A stretch of 63,183 bases of DNA, taken from Candidatus Hydrogenedentota bacterium (lineage in GTDB: Bacteria; Hydrogenedentota; Hydrogenedentia; Hydrogenedentales; CAITNO01). The stretch is from contig JAAYBR010000099.1 in NCBI GenBank assembly GCA_012730045.1, positions 1-63,183 of the forward strand. The letters are read 5' to 3'. Below the pieces are notes generated by a model that searched no databases, was not told where the DNA came from, and saw nothing but the letters and a program-made list of their open reading frames with translations. This document shows positions 9,032-17,640 of the stretch, one piece after another (within the stretch, counting starts at the first letter, position 1; each line of letters begins with the position of its first letter). The position numbers and the translations under genes are program-made.

Positions 9032-9164
9032 GCTGTCCGGCCCCGCCCGCTGAAACTCAACAACGGCGGAACGGGTCGGACTGGCGGGGCGCGCGCCCCG
9101 CGCGCTTCCGGCGCGGCGACTCCCGCCGGAGGCTGAACATCAACCCAGTCAAGGAGCCGAGACC

Positions 9165-11351
9165 ATGAATGTCCGCATCCCCGCCCTGCTTCTCCCCTGC
9201 GCCCTGATCGCGGCCGCCGCCGCGTTTGCGGCCGACCCTGTCCCGCCGGTCAAGGTGGGCGTGTTCCCCCAGGAAGTCGCGCGTGCCTACGCCGGCAAGG
9301 ACGGCCTTCCCGGCGCCGTGCTCGGCGTCACCCTGGTGGACGGCGTCCCCGTGGTCCGCTGTGACGGCGGTTCCTTCGCCCTGCGCGACGGGAAGTTCGC
9401 CCCCTCGGACCATGCCTGGACCCGCCTCGCGGTGGTGCCCAACGCCGGCGGATATGCGCTCCTCCGGCCCGGTGCAAAGGACGCGCTGCCGGAAAATGCG
9501 CTGGAAATGAACCACTGGACCGCGGACGCGCCCGAACCCGCCGTGCTCGGCGGCCCTGCGGGCCTCTTCGTGCGCCGGGAAGACGGCGCCTATGAGAAGA
9601 CCGTGGCGGATGACGGCCTGGGCCGGCTCTGGGGCACGTCGGACGTGCGCGGCGTGGCCGTGGCCGCCGACGGCGCGCTGTGGTTCGCCACGCGTGCCGG
9701 GCTTGCCCGGCGCGCGGACGGCCAGTGGTCCTTTTACACGGGCGCCGAAGGGCTGCCCTACGATGACATCACCTGCCTCGCCGCGGGCGGCGACGGCTCC
9801 CTCTGGGCGGGCACCACGCGCGGCGCGGTGCGGTTCAAGGACGGCCACTGGGCCTACCGCCAGGGGCGGCGCTGGCTGCCGGACGACACGGTGACCGGCA
9901 TCGCCGCGGACGGGCAGGGCCAGGCCTGGGTCGCCACGAAGAAGGGCCTGGGGTGGATCGGCCACCAGCCCATGACCCTGTGGGAGAAGGCCGCCTTCTA
10001 CGAGGACGAGATGGAGCGTCTCATCCGCCGCACGGAGTATGGCTACGTCTCCGAGGTGGGCCTGAAAACGCCGGGGGACAAGAGCGAGGTCATCCTGACG
10101 GACAGCGACAACGACGGCCTCTGGACCGCCATGTACGGCGCGGGCGAGTGCTTCGCCTACGGCGCCACCAAGGACCCGGCGGCCAAGGACCGCGCGAAGC
10201 GCGCCTTCGAGGCCCTGCGCTTCCTCCAGAAGGTCACCCAGATGGGCGACGTCAGGCCGCCCGAGGGCTACGTGGCGCGCACCATCCTGCCGGGCGACGG
10301 CCCCGACCCCAACGAGGGCCGGCTGGAAAGCGACCGGCGGCAAAAGGCGGCGGGAGACAGCCTCTGGAAGGTCTACGAGCCGCGCTGGCCAAAGACCGCC
10401 GACGGCAAGTGGTACTGGAAGAGCGACACAAGCAGCGACGAGCTGGACGGCCACTACTTCTTCTACCCGCTGTACTACGAGCTGGTCGCGGACACGGACG
10501 AGGAGAAGGCGCGCGTGACGGAGGTCATCCGCAGCCTCACGGACCATCTAATCGCCAACGGCTTCCGCATGATTGACCACGACGGCACGCCGACGCGCTG
10601 GGCCATCTACGACCCGGCGTCCCTGAACAACGATCCGAACTGGTGGTCCGAGCGCGGCCTGAAATCCATCAGCATTCTCGCCTACCTCGCCGCGACGGAA
10701 TTTGTGACGGGGGACGCGAAGTACGGCGAACTCGCCCGCGAGCTGGTGGACAAGCACGGCTACGGCCACAACGCCATGCGCTACAAGACCCACTTCGGCC
10801 CCGGCTCCGGCAACCAGTCCGACGACGAGATGGCGTTCATGTGCTACTACCTCTTCATGCGCTACAGCAAAGACCAGGCGCTGAGGGAGCAGATGCTCTA
10901 CTCGTTCTACTCGGCCTGGACGATGGAGCAGCCCGAGATGAACCCCTTCTTCAACTTCTGCTACGCCCCCTTCGGCACGGGCGCCACGCACACGAACCCC
11001 TGGGGCACCCACGCCATCGGGCCCTGGCCCGGATGGCTGGACGACGCCGTCTTCACGCTGAAGGACTTCCCCCTGGACCGCGTCGGCTGGGGCCACCGGA
11101 ACAGCCACCGGAAGGACCTGCGGCTGCTGCCCCGCCAGCAGGCTGCGGAGCCCTACGAGCCCGCCGGACGCGTGCGCGGCAGCCGCAACAACGGCAAGAC
11201 CCTTCCCGTCTCCGAGCGCTTCTTCCACCACTGGAACACCGACCCGTGGACCCTCGACTACGGCGGCCGCGGAACCACCCTCGGCAGCGGCACCGTCTTC
11301 CTCCTGCCCTACTACATGGGCCTCTACCACGGGTACATCGAGAAGGACTGA
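9165..11351 (+). CDS. secreted protein: regulator-type propeller repeats plus helical-barrel domain
   Basis: A 728-residue protein with a signal peptide (cleavage after AAAFA, ~residue 24). Residues ~150-265 carry at least three Reg_prop-type blades (LWFATRAGLARR, LWAGTTRGAVRF, AWVATKKGLGWI), as in the sensor propellers of two-component hybrid kinases, but no kinase follows. The remaining ~450 residues are rich in Trp/Tyr and look like an alpha/alpha-barrel of the kind seen in glycosidases and polysaccharide lyases (segments SDNDGLWTAMYGAGE, YKTHFGPGSGNQSDDEMAF, HTNPWGTHAIGPWPGW). The function is not established; a glycan-binding or glycan-cleaving exported protein fits best. AAGGAG lies 8 bases before the ATG. 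It converges on the SGNH gene across a strong stem-loop. Confidence 0.7.
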   Translation: MNVRIPALLLPCALIAAAAAFAADPVPPVKVGVFPQEVARAYAGKDGLPGAVLGVTLVDGVPVVRCDGGSFALRDGKFAPSDHAWTRLAVVPNAGGYALLRPGAKDALPENALEMNHWTADAPEPAVLGGPAGLFVRREDGAYEKTVADDGLGRLWGTSDVRGVAVAADGALWFATRAGLARRADGQWSFYTGAEGLPYDDITCLAAGGDGSLWAGTTRGAVRFKDGHWAYRQGRRWLPDDTVTGIAADGQGQAWVATKKGLGWIGHQPMTLWEKAAFYEDEMERLIRRTEYGYVSEVGLKTPGDKSEVILTDSDNDGLWTAMYGAGECFAYGATKDPAAKDRAKRAFEALRFLQKVTQMGDVRPPEGYVARTILPGDGPDPNEGRLESDRRQKAAGDSLWKVYEPRWPKTADGKWYWKSDTSSDELDGHYFFYPLYYELVADTDEEKARVTEVIRSLTDHLIANGFRMIDHDGTPTRWAIYDPASLNNDPNWWSERGLKSISILAYLAATEFVTGDAKYGELARELVDKHGYGHNAMRYKTHFGPGSGNQSDDEMAFMCYYLFMRYSKDQALREQMLYSFYSAWTMEQPEMNPFFNFCYAPFGTGATHTNPWGTHAIGPWPGWLDDAVFTLKDFPLDRVGWGHRNSHRKDLRLLPRQQAAEPYEPAGRVRGSRNNGKTLPVSERFFHHWNTDPWTLDYGGRGTTLGSGTVFLLPYYMGLYHGYIEKD

Positions 11352-11366
11352 CCCCCCGCGAACACG

Positions 11367-11397
11367 GCGCGCCGCCCGGAATCCCCGGGCGGCGCGC
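11367..11397. terminator. stem-loop between convergent genes, probable bidirectional terminator
   Basis: A perfect 13-bp GC-rich stem (11367-11379 with 11385-11397) with a 5-base loop, exactly between the stops of two convergent genes. The T-run is absent on the plus strand, so its efficiency is uncertain. Confidence 0.6.
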
Positions 11398-11412
11398 TTC
11401 GCGTTCAGGCGG

Positions 11413-13098
11413 TCAGCGAGGCGCGACGGAGAGGCGCTCCCGCAGGTACCCGCCCGCAAGGTATTCCGCCCACACCCGTGCCACCACGTCGTTGCCGAAC
11501 TCACTCAGATGCCCGTCGAGGGGATAGTACAGCTCGCCCTCCGTATCCGCGGCGCGCAGCGCCTCCGCCACGGCCACCCTGGGAATGCCCTCTGCGTCCA
11601 GGAAGGCGTCGAGGCGGCGGAGCCCCTTCATGCGCTCATAGCCCACGGACGGGTAGTATCCGGTAAGCTCTTCCCACGGGGCGTCCGACACTTCCTCACG
11701 GAGGGGTATGCTGTACGCCATGAAATCCACCCCGCGCTCCCGGCATTCGTCGCGCATTTGGAGGATATGCTCTTTCATGATCTCCAGCCCCTCCTCCAGC
11801 TCGGGATACCATTCGGCAAGATCCACCTCAAGCGTGTCGGGACGGTCCTCGGACGGCCGGTAGGACTCCCGGACCGGAGAGAACAGGCGCAGCGACTCCA
11901 GGAAACTGCGAATCCAGGGTTTTCCCGTGGACCGGCGAACTGTCTGGTACACGCGCACGTTCCGCAGCATCCAGCGCTCCGCCCGCACCTGGGGCAGGCT
12001 GCCAAAACGGTAGTCCCGGAGCGTGCTGTGCCAGTCCTCGTAATAGGCCCGCTGGCGCTTGCCCACCACCCCCAGCGCGTTGTCCACGTCGTTGCTGGGG
12101 AAGAGCTGCAGGATCACCAAGTCCGGCTTGAGCGGCAATATCCGCTCCCGAAGCATGCCCAGTTCCTGAAGCACCCCGCCGCCGCCAACACCGCAGTTGA
12201 TCACCCGGATATTCGCGTCCGGCATCTCCGCCAGGATTCTTCCCTCAAGGAGGCGGGAAATGCAGTTCTCCTCGGCGACTGCGGAACCCATGGTGAATGA
12301 GTCGCCCAGCATCGCGATGCGAAACTCCCCTTCCCCCTTGGGCGGAAGCAAACGCTCCCGGATGCCCTGTTCGGAAATGACCATGGGTATGCGGCGCTCT
12401 CCGCCGTCGGAGAGGGGAACAACGTTTGTCGTGCTGCCCCCGGGCCGCAACAGGAAAAGGTACCTTGGGTCTGGCTGAAAGGCGCCGGACGGGCCCGCCT
12501 CAGCAAAGAGAAGACGCGCGCCGCCCTCAAGCAGAAGAAGGGAAAAGGCCAGGGAAAGCAGGAGCAGGACCAGGGTGAGCCGGGCAGTGCCAGCCAACAG
12601 CCTTTCTCCTGGGGGGGCAAAAGATCCCAGGCGCCGGCAGAGAAGGAAATACATGCACCCCAGCGCCAGGCAGGCGGGGATCGAAGCGGAACGAAGCGCA
12701 GTGCCGCACAGCGCCCCGGCGACAACCAGCACACAGACGGCTCGTGCCCGAAGCGCCCAGGGCGGCGGAAAGGACACGCCGGCCAGCAGTCCGCCCCCCA
12801 TGCCCGGAAGACGCCGCGCCCAGGGCAGCGACACCGCCGCGACCAGCACAAGCGTGGCCGTCGCAGGGGGCACTTTTGCCCACAGGGCGAATCCCACGCC
12901 GAACACCTGCAGCGCCGACACCACGGCAGTGACCAGGAGTGCGGAGAGGCCCGCCGCCGGGGGGGATGCCAGAAGAAAGCACAGGAACAGCGCCGTCGGC
13001 AGCCACCAGGACCATCCCAGCTCCAGCCAGATGAAGACGAGCAGGACCGGGGCGATTCCCTTCAGCAACCACCCCCTGTCGCCTCTTGCCACGCTCAT
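11413..13098 (-). CDS. integral-membrane SGNH/GDSL hydrolase
   Basis: A 561-residue protein. The first ~215 residues form a membrane domain of about seven to eight hydrophobic spans. After it comes a linker and an SGNH hydrolase domain: block I is AMLGDSFTMGS (catalytic Ser and oxyanion), then INCGVGG (Gly block), LQLFPSNDVDN (Asn block) and C-terminal LDGHLSEFGN (Asp-x-x-His). The catalytic side is probably extracytoplasmic. SGNH enzymes on membrane domains commonly add or remove acyl groups on exported polysaccharide; here no alginate-type MBOAT partner is visible. I place the start at 13098: AAGGGAAAGGTGG lies just upstream, and the longer frame adds 222 residues that overlap the divergent comEC. 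Confidence 0.8.
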   Translation of the reverse strand: MSVARGDRGWLLKGIAPVLLVFIWLELGWSWWLPTALFLCFLLASPPAAGLSALLVTAVVSALQVFGVGFALWAKVPPATATLVLVAAVSLPWARRLPGMGGGLLAGVSFPPPWALRARAVCVLVVAGALCGTALRSASIPACLALGCMYFLLCRRLGSFAPPGERLLAGTARLTLVLLLLSLAFSLLLLEGGARLLFAEAGPSGAFQPDPRYLFLLRPGGSTTNVVPLSDGGERRIPMVISEQGIRERLLPPKGEGEFRIAMLGDSFTMGSAVAEENCISRLLEGRILAEMPDANIRVINCGVGGGGVLQELGMLRERILPLKPDLVILQLFPSNDVDNALGVVGKRQRAYYEDWHSTLRDYRFGSLPQVRAERWMLRNVRVYQTVRRSTGKPWIRSFLESLRLFSPVRESYRPSEDRPDTLEVDLAEWYPELEEGLEIMKEHILQMRDECRERGVDFMAYSIPLREEVSDAPWEELTGYYPSVGYERMKGLRRLDAFLDAEGIPRVAVAEALRAADTEGELYYPLDGHLSEFGNDVVARVWAEYLAGGYLRERLSVAPR

Positions 13099-13214
13099 TC
13101 CGGACCCACCTTTCCCTTCTGACCATCGCGGTTCGCAAGCGGTGTTTGTCCACCCCGACGCCAAGTCTATCAGGCATCCGCGGGCGGCGGCAACCCCCCG
13201 CGGCTGCCCGCCCA

Positions 13215-13244
13215 TTGACAGGCCCCCGCAGGGCCGGGGATAAT
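13215..13244 (+). promoter_or_regulatory. promoter of comEC
   Basis: TTGACA, 18-base spacer, GATAAT, about 60 bases ahead of the comEC start, in the 205-base divergent region. Confidence 0.6.
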
Positions 13245-13303
13245 GGTGCCGGGCTGCGGGGACGGCCTGCGGCATTGGGGAACCGGGACGGAAGCGCGCG
13301 CGC

Positions 13304-15700
13304 ATGAACAGACACTGGGTGGTCATGGCCCTCGGTCTCGCCGGGGGCATCGCCCTTGGGGGGAGGCTTCCCCCCGGTCCCGCGGCTTCCCTGGGCACCG
13401 CCGCCTTCTGCTGGGGGCTTGCCCTGGTTTGGACCGCCGGGCGCATGCCGCTGCGCGACGTGGTTGCCGTGTTCGGCTGCTGCGCGGGCGCGGGGATTCT
13501 CCTTCTCCCTTTGTCCGCGCCGCCGCGCGAGGGGGATGCCCTGGCGCGCGCCGCCCTGCGGCACAACGGCGCCCTGTGCACGCTGGAGGGAACGGTGCGC
13601 GACGCCCCCGCCATGATCCCCCCCGGCGGCCTGTGCCGCTTTGCGCTGGACACGGAAACGGCGCGGGTCGGAGGGGGCGTCCTGCCGGTGGCGCCGTCGC
13701 GCTGCCTCGTGTACTGTGCCGCGCCGGAGTTCCTGCCGGTGGACGGGGACCGCGTACGGGTCACGGGTGCCCTGGACCCCGTCTTGTCCGGCGTGAACCA
13801 CGGGGTGCCCTCCTATGAGCAGGTCATGCGGCGGCGGGGCGTGTTCTCCCGGATCACCGCCAAACCCCGCGACCTCCGCCGGCTGGGGGACGCCGGGGCG
13901 GGGCTTCGGTCCCTGGTCTGCCGTCTGAGGCAGGCACAGGCCCGCGCCTTTCTCCGGGCGCTTCCGGAATCCGCCGCGCCCTTTGCGCTTGGAGTCTGGC
14001 TGGGAGAGCGCACGGGCATGGACCGCGAGACAAACCTTGCCTACGTCCATTCGGGAACGGTGCACATCCTCTCGGTGTCCGGCATCCACGTCGGGCTGGT
14101 CTATCTGGCCCTTTCCTTTCTCGCGGGGCTGGCGGTGAAGTCCCCGAAACGCCGCGCCGTCCTGGTCCTGGCGGGGGTGTTTGTCTTTGCCCTGGCGGCG
14201 GGGGCGCGCCCGGCCACCCTGCGCGCCGCCTTCATGGCGGCGGTCGTCGTCTGCTACGACCTCTTCGACCGGGAACCGGACATCCCCTCGGCCCTGGGCA
14301 TTTCTGCGGTGGTCCTCCTTGCGGCCAACGCCTCCTCGCTCTTCGACGCGGGCTTTGTGCTCAGTTACACGGCCATGGCGTCCCTGCTGCTGTTCCAGCA
14401 GCCGGTGGCGGAACGTCTGGGGCGGCTTCCCCGGGGACTCGCCAGCGCCGGCGCCACCGGCGTCTCCGCGCAGCTTCTCACCGCCCCCGTGGCCGCGGGG
14501 TATTTCCAGGTGCTTCCCCTGGCGGGGCTGCTGGCCAATTTGGTGGTGGTGCCCGTGCTGGGGCTGGTGTTGTGGCTGTGCCTCGCCGTGTCCCTGCTGG
14601 CGCCCGTGCTGCCCGGGCTCGCCCCCCTGCCGGGACACGCCTGCGCGCCCCTCATCGCCCTCATCGAGGCCGTTGTGCGGGGGGCGGGAAACATGCCGGG
14701 GGGGCACGCCGTGGTGCCGCCGCCGACGGTGCCCGCGCTCCTCTGCTGGACCGCCGGATGCCTCCTGCTGCGCCAGGTGCTCCTCGCCCGCCCCTCCCCG
14801 CGCCGCAACGTCTCAGCGGCCCTGGTTCTTTTCGCCGCCGCCCTCTTTCTTTGGCGGCCCGGATACCCGCCGGGAACGGTGGATTTCCTGGACGTGGGGC
14901 ACGCGGACGCCGCGTTTCTCATGACTCCTGAGGGGGGCACGATGCTGATAGACGGGGGAAACCGGGTGGCCAACGCCGATTCGGGACGGGACACGGTGGC
15001 CCCGTTCCTGCGCGCCCACGGCGTGCGCGAAGTGGACGCCGTGGTGGTCACCCACGCCGACGGCGACCACATCGGAGGCGTGTTCCACATCGTCGAGAAC
15101 TTCCCCGTCGGCGCGGTCTGGCTGGGCCCGGAGCCGGTGAAACCGGAGGCGCTTGAGGATGACCTGATCCATCTTTGCGAGGAACGGGGCGTCCCCGTGC
15201 GCCGCGCGGCCGCCGGGGAGAACATCCCGCTGCCGGGCGCCCGGGTGGACGTGCTGCACCCGCCCGCAGGCGGGCTCCCGGGCGCGGAGGCAAACGACAA
15301 CTCCCTGGCCCTGCGCGTGTCCTGGGAGGGGCTGTCCGTGCTTTTCGCCGGGGACATCGAGCGGCGGGGGGAGCGGGCCCTCGCCGGACAGGACTGCGCA
15401 GCGGCGGTGCTCAAGTCCCCGCATCACGGGTCGGCCACCTCCAACAGCGGGGAGCTCCTGCGGGCCGTCCATCCCAACGCCGTGGTGGTCTCGACCCGCC
15501 GCACCTCGCGCTGGCGCGCCGTGGGAAAGGGGGTGATGGAGACCTTCGCGGAGCACGGCATCCCCGTGTGGCGCACGGACTGGCAGGGCGGTGTCCGCCT
15601 GCGCGCGGAGGACGGCGCGCTGGCGTTCACCGGCGCGCGGGAGCGGCTGGGATACTCCCTGAAGCCGCCCGAGCCGAACGACCTGCCGGTCCCCCCCTGA
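13304..15700 (+). CDS. comEC: DNA internalization competence protein ComEC/Rec2
   Basis: A 798-residue polytopic protein with all three ComEC parts. The N-terminal membrane part carries a DUF4131/OB-like periplasmic region (to ~residue 210). The central Competence domain, with multiple spans, has the diagnostic LSVSGIHVGLVY and GARPATLRAA motifs. The C-terminal metallo-beta-lactamase-like domain (from ~525) has FLDVGHADAAFL, VVVTHADGDHIGGV, FAGDIERRGE and KSPHHGSATSNS. It forms the inner-membrane channel that takes up single-stranded DNA. The metal-binding HxDxDH-type motif is intact, so the nuclease-like domain could be active. The length is typical. The ribosome site is weak. The gene has its own promoter, divergent from the SGNH hydrolase, and ends in a short terminator that overlaps its stop codon. 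Confidence 0.93.
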   Translation: MNRHWVVMALGLAGGIALGGRLPPGPAASLGTAAFCWGLALVWTAGRMPLRDVVAVFGCCAGAGILLLPLSAPPREGDALARAALRHNGALCTLEGTVRDAPAMIPPGGLCRFALDTETARVGGGVLPVAPSRCLVYCAAPEFLPVDGDRVRVTGALDPVLSGVNHGVPSYEQVMRRRGVFSRITAKPRDLRRLGDAGAGLRSLVCRLRQAQARAFLRALPESAAPFALGVWLGERTGMDRETNLAYVHSGTVHILSVSGIHVGLVYLALSFLAGLAVKSPKRRAVLVLAGVFVFALAAGARPATLRAAFMAAVVVCYDLFDREPDIPSALGISAVVLLAANASSLFDAGFVLSYTAMASLLLFQQPVAERLGRLPRGLASAGATGVSAQLLTAPVAAGYFQVLPLAGLLANLVVVPVLGLVLWLCLAVSLLAPVLPGLAPLPGHACAPLIALIEAVVRGAGNMPGGHAVVPPPTVPALLCWTAGCLLLRQVLLARPSPRRNVSAALVLFAAALFLWRPGYPPGTVDFLDVGHADAAFLMTPEGGTMLIDGGNRVANADSGRDTVAPFLRAHGVREVDAVVVTHADGDHIGGVFHIVENFPVGAVWLGPEPVKPEALEDDLIHLCEERGVPVRRAAAGENIPLPGARVDVLHPPAGGLPGAEANDNSLALRVSWEGLSVLFAGDIERRGERALAGQDCAAAVLKSPHHGSATSNSGELLRAVHPNAVVVSTRRTSRWRAVGKGVMETFAEHGIPVWRTDWQGGVRLRAEDGALAFTGARERLGYSLKPPEPNDLPVPP

Positions 15701-15713
15701 CCGGCCTTTTTTT
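15685..15713 (+). terminator. terminator of comEC overlapping the stop codon
   Basis: A 7-bp stem (15685-15691 with 15699-15705), 7-base loop, followed directly by C and seven T. Confidence 0.75.
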
Positions 15714-16413
15714 GCGATACAGGGACAGTGAATATGTCGGTATCGCTGTCATAATGCACTCATTCGGTCTCCCTACGCCGGATACAACCGAGACCCGTGC
15801 AAGCGTGCGCAGCCCCACCGCCAATTCCTGCGAACTCCTATCGCTCGTGTAGACATCATGTGCACATGCTGTATACTGCCAGCCCGTTTCCCGTCGGCCG
15901 GAAGCGTACATCGAAAACCTCGATAGTCAATAAAACCACTCTCCGCAACGAATATCTAATAAGACAATAGCCCACAAAATGATCGCGTTGTCTCGGTTTC
16001 TTTCCCCTGCAAGAAGCCCATGCCCGGGGATGTGAATGAATCCGTGGAAGCCGTCCCACAATAACGGAGAAAATGCCGCTCAAGACTGCATCTTGCTGCG
16101 CAACCGCGACCGCCCCGTTTGGAGTTCCGCGGGAGGCGGCCCTTTCTGGGAACACCAATCTCCCGATCGGCACGCTAGAAGGTGCCAATCGGGAGATTGA
16201 CGTTCCCAGGGAGGGGTGGAAGGCCCCTCACTTTTCTGGCGGGGAATACCCATGTCTCAGGCCCCCGCCTTTTCTGTCTTCAGCGGCCCTCACCCTTGGA
16301 TGATGAGGTCAACCCATGGTTTTAACTGGAAGTCGCTCTGGGGGAAAGCAAAAAGAATACTGCGCCCCGGTTTATGGGCATAATCGCACATTCGTGGACC
16401 TGCGTGTTTTTTC
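15714..16413. other. 700-base intergenic region, lower GC, no gene seen
   Basis: Noticeably lower in GC than the flanks. Short ORFs here have no ribosome sites or recognisable sequence. The only structure found is the family A inverted repeat (16146-16209). The stretch could hold remnants of a lost gene or an untranslated RNA, but nothing supports either directly. Confidence 0.5.
16146..16209. repeat. dispersed inverted repeat, family A (copy 2)
   Basis: Two 28-base arms (16146-16173 and 16182-16209), nearly perfect reverse complements, around an 8-base loop. The arms contain the core AATCTCCCGATCGGC shared with the copy at 1666-1726. Confidence 0.8.
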
Positions 16414-16443
16414 TTGCAAAAACTCTTCCGTGTGTGGTATCGT
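16414..16443 (+). promoter_or_regulatory. promoter of the small HTH gene
   Basis: TTGCAA, 18-base spacer, TATCGT. The start would fall near 16450, giving a short leader with AAAAGGAG before the ATG at 16478. Confidence 0.5.
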
Positions 16444-16477
16444 ACATTCAACCCCCAACCTGAAAAGGAGATTGAAG

Positions 16478-16783
16478 ATGCCGAGGATTGCAAAAGAGAC
16501 CAAAGAACTCGCCTTCAAAATGAGCGACGAGGGCAAGACCACCCGTGAGATTTCGGAAGCGACGGGCATTAAAATCCCGACCCTCTACAACATGTTCCGC
16601 AAGGGTGCCGGTGCGGCCGCCCCGAAGACCGTGACCGGCAGCATCGGCTTCTCCCCGGACAACCCCTTCCTGAACAAGGCGCGCGAGTGGGAGACCGTGA
16701 AGGCGCTCATCAACAAGATTGACAGCCTCTCCGAGACCTCCCGGCAGATGGTCTTCGAGCACCTGGCCAAGAAGCAGTCCTGA
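16478..16783 (+). CDS. small helix-turn-helix protein of unknown function
   Basis: A 101-residue basic protein. Residues ~5-42 form a simple helix-turn-helix of the resolvase/Hin or sigma-region-4 type (ELAFKMSDEGKTTREI, then a turn at EATGIK and a recognition helix PTLYNMFRKG). The C-terminal half has two further predicted helices (NPFLNKAREWETVKALINKI and TSRQMVFEHLAK). The ORF extends upstream, but I start at 16478: AAGGAG is 9 bases before it and the extension is non-protein-like. The gene is flanked by its own promoter and terminator. A DNA-binding regulator is the likeliest role; its targets are unknown. Confidence 0.75.
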   Translation: MPRIAKETKELAFKMSDEGKTTREISEATGIKIPTLYNMFRKGAGAAAPKTVTGSIGFSPDNPFLNKAREWETVKALINKIDSLSETSRQMVFEHLAKKQS

Positions 16784-16799
16784 TTCCCCGCCCCTTTCC

Positions 16800-16843
16800 G
16801 GGCCGCGGCTTTCCGAAGGGAAAGTTGCGGCCCGTTGTGTTTT
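16800..16843 (+). terminator. terminator after the HTH gene
   Basis: A long GC-rich stem (16800-16814 with 16818-16833) with a GAA loop and a small internal mismatch, followed by GTTGTGTTTT. Confidence 0.75.
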
Positions 16844-16853
16844 GTGCTAAGGT
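16825..16853 (+). promoter_or_regulatory. possible promoter of the corrinoid gene
   Basis: TTGCGG, 17-base spacer, TAAGGT. It overlaps the right arm of the upstream terminator, so one short segment would serve both roles. Confidence 0.35.
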
Positions 16854-16890
16854 TTTCGCAACTTCAACCCCTGTTTGGGAGGTTTCGGTC

Positions 16891-17553
16891 ATGGAGCTGT
16901 TTGAAAACATCGCCGTCTGCGTCACCCGAGGAAAAGTCAACCAGGCCTCCGCCTACCCGCCCGACCTTCGCGGCCAGGACGGGGTGTTTGAGCTGGTGCG
17001 CGACGCGCTGGCGAACGGGGTGGCGCCGAGCGACATCCTCACGAAGGGGCTGATGGTCGGCATGAACGAGATCGGGCAGAAATTCAGCCGGAACGAGGCC
17101 TTTGTGCCGGACCTGCTGATGGCGGCCAAGGCGATGACGGCGGGCATGGACCAGCTCAAGCCGGCCTTTGAGTCGGGCGCGGCGCAGCACCGCGGCACCT
17201 TCGTGGTGGGCACGGTCAAGGGCGACCTGCACGACATCGGGAAGAACCTCGTGCGCATGATGATGGAGGGCGCGGGCTACAGGGTGATTGACCTCGGCGT
17301 GGACGTTTCCCCGGAGAAGTTCGTGGCGGCGGTCCAGGAGAACCCCGGCTGCATCGTCGGCCTGAGCGCCCTGCTGACGACCACCATGATCAACATGGAG
17401 ACCATCACGAAGGCCGTGAAGGAGGTCGCGCCCGCGACGGTGGTCGCCGTGGGCGGCGCGCCGCTCACGCAGGAGTTCTGCGACAAGATCGGCGCCGACG
17501 CCTACTCCGCCGACCCGCAGGGGCTGATTGACTGGCTTTCCTCGCGGAACTGA
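16891..17553 (+). CDS. corrinoid (B12)-binding protein of the methyltransferase-partner family
   Basis: A 220-residue protein with the two-domain layout of MtbC/MttC-like corrinoid proteins. A helical cap (residues ~1-90) carries KGLMVGMNEIGQKF and VPDLLMAAKAM. A Rossmann-type B12 domain has the base-off motif GDLHDIGKNLV (Asp-x-His-x-x-Gly, the His being the lower cobalt ligand), then GLSALLTTTM and VAVGGAPLTQ. In the known family it shuttles methyl groups between a substrate-specific methyltransferase and a second one. Neither partner, nor a reductive activase, is in this window. The start at 16891 follows GGGAGG by 8 bases; the longer frame runs into the upstream terminator. A strong terminator follows, so it is transcribed alone. 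Confidence 0.88.
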   Translation: MELFENIAVCVTRGKVNQASAYPPDLRGQDGVFELVRDALANGVAPSDILTKGLMVGMNEIGQKFSRNEAFVPDLLMAAKAMTAGMDQLKPAFESGAAQHRGTFVVGTVKGDLHDIGKNLVRMMMEGAGYRVIDLGVDVSPEKFVAAVQENPGCIVGLSALLTTTMINMETITKAVKEVAPATVVAVGGAPLTQEFCDKIGADAYSADPQGLIDWLSSRN

Positions 17554-17580
17554 CCCCCGCGTTTCAACGGTTGACGAGAG

Positions 17581-17610
17581 GGCGCGGCGCGCGTGCGCCG
17601 CGCCTTTTTT
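17581..17610 (+). terminator. terminator of the corrinoid gene
   Basis: A perfect 10-bp GC stem (17581-17590 with 17595-17604), 4-base loop, six T. It lies inside the upstream extension of the queE frame and so helps set the queE start downstream. Confidence 0.92.
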
Positions 17611-17640
17611 GACGCCCGGTCCCCGGGCACTCAGGATGCC

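Noticed and set aside
12527-14707. 726-codon minus-strand frame overlapping comEC and the SGNH gene
   Set aside because: Conflicts with ComEC motifs on the plus strand and SGNH motifs in another minus frame.
16784-16890. Cobalamin riboswitch upstream of the corrinoid gene
   Set aside because: The gap is ~107 bases and is taken up by a terminator and possible promoter; no B12-box-like sequence was recognised.
17611-17640. preQ1 riboswitch ahead of queE
   Set aside because: Only 30 bases lie between the upstream terminator and the start codon, too short for a riboswitch plus expression platform.
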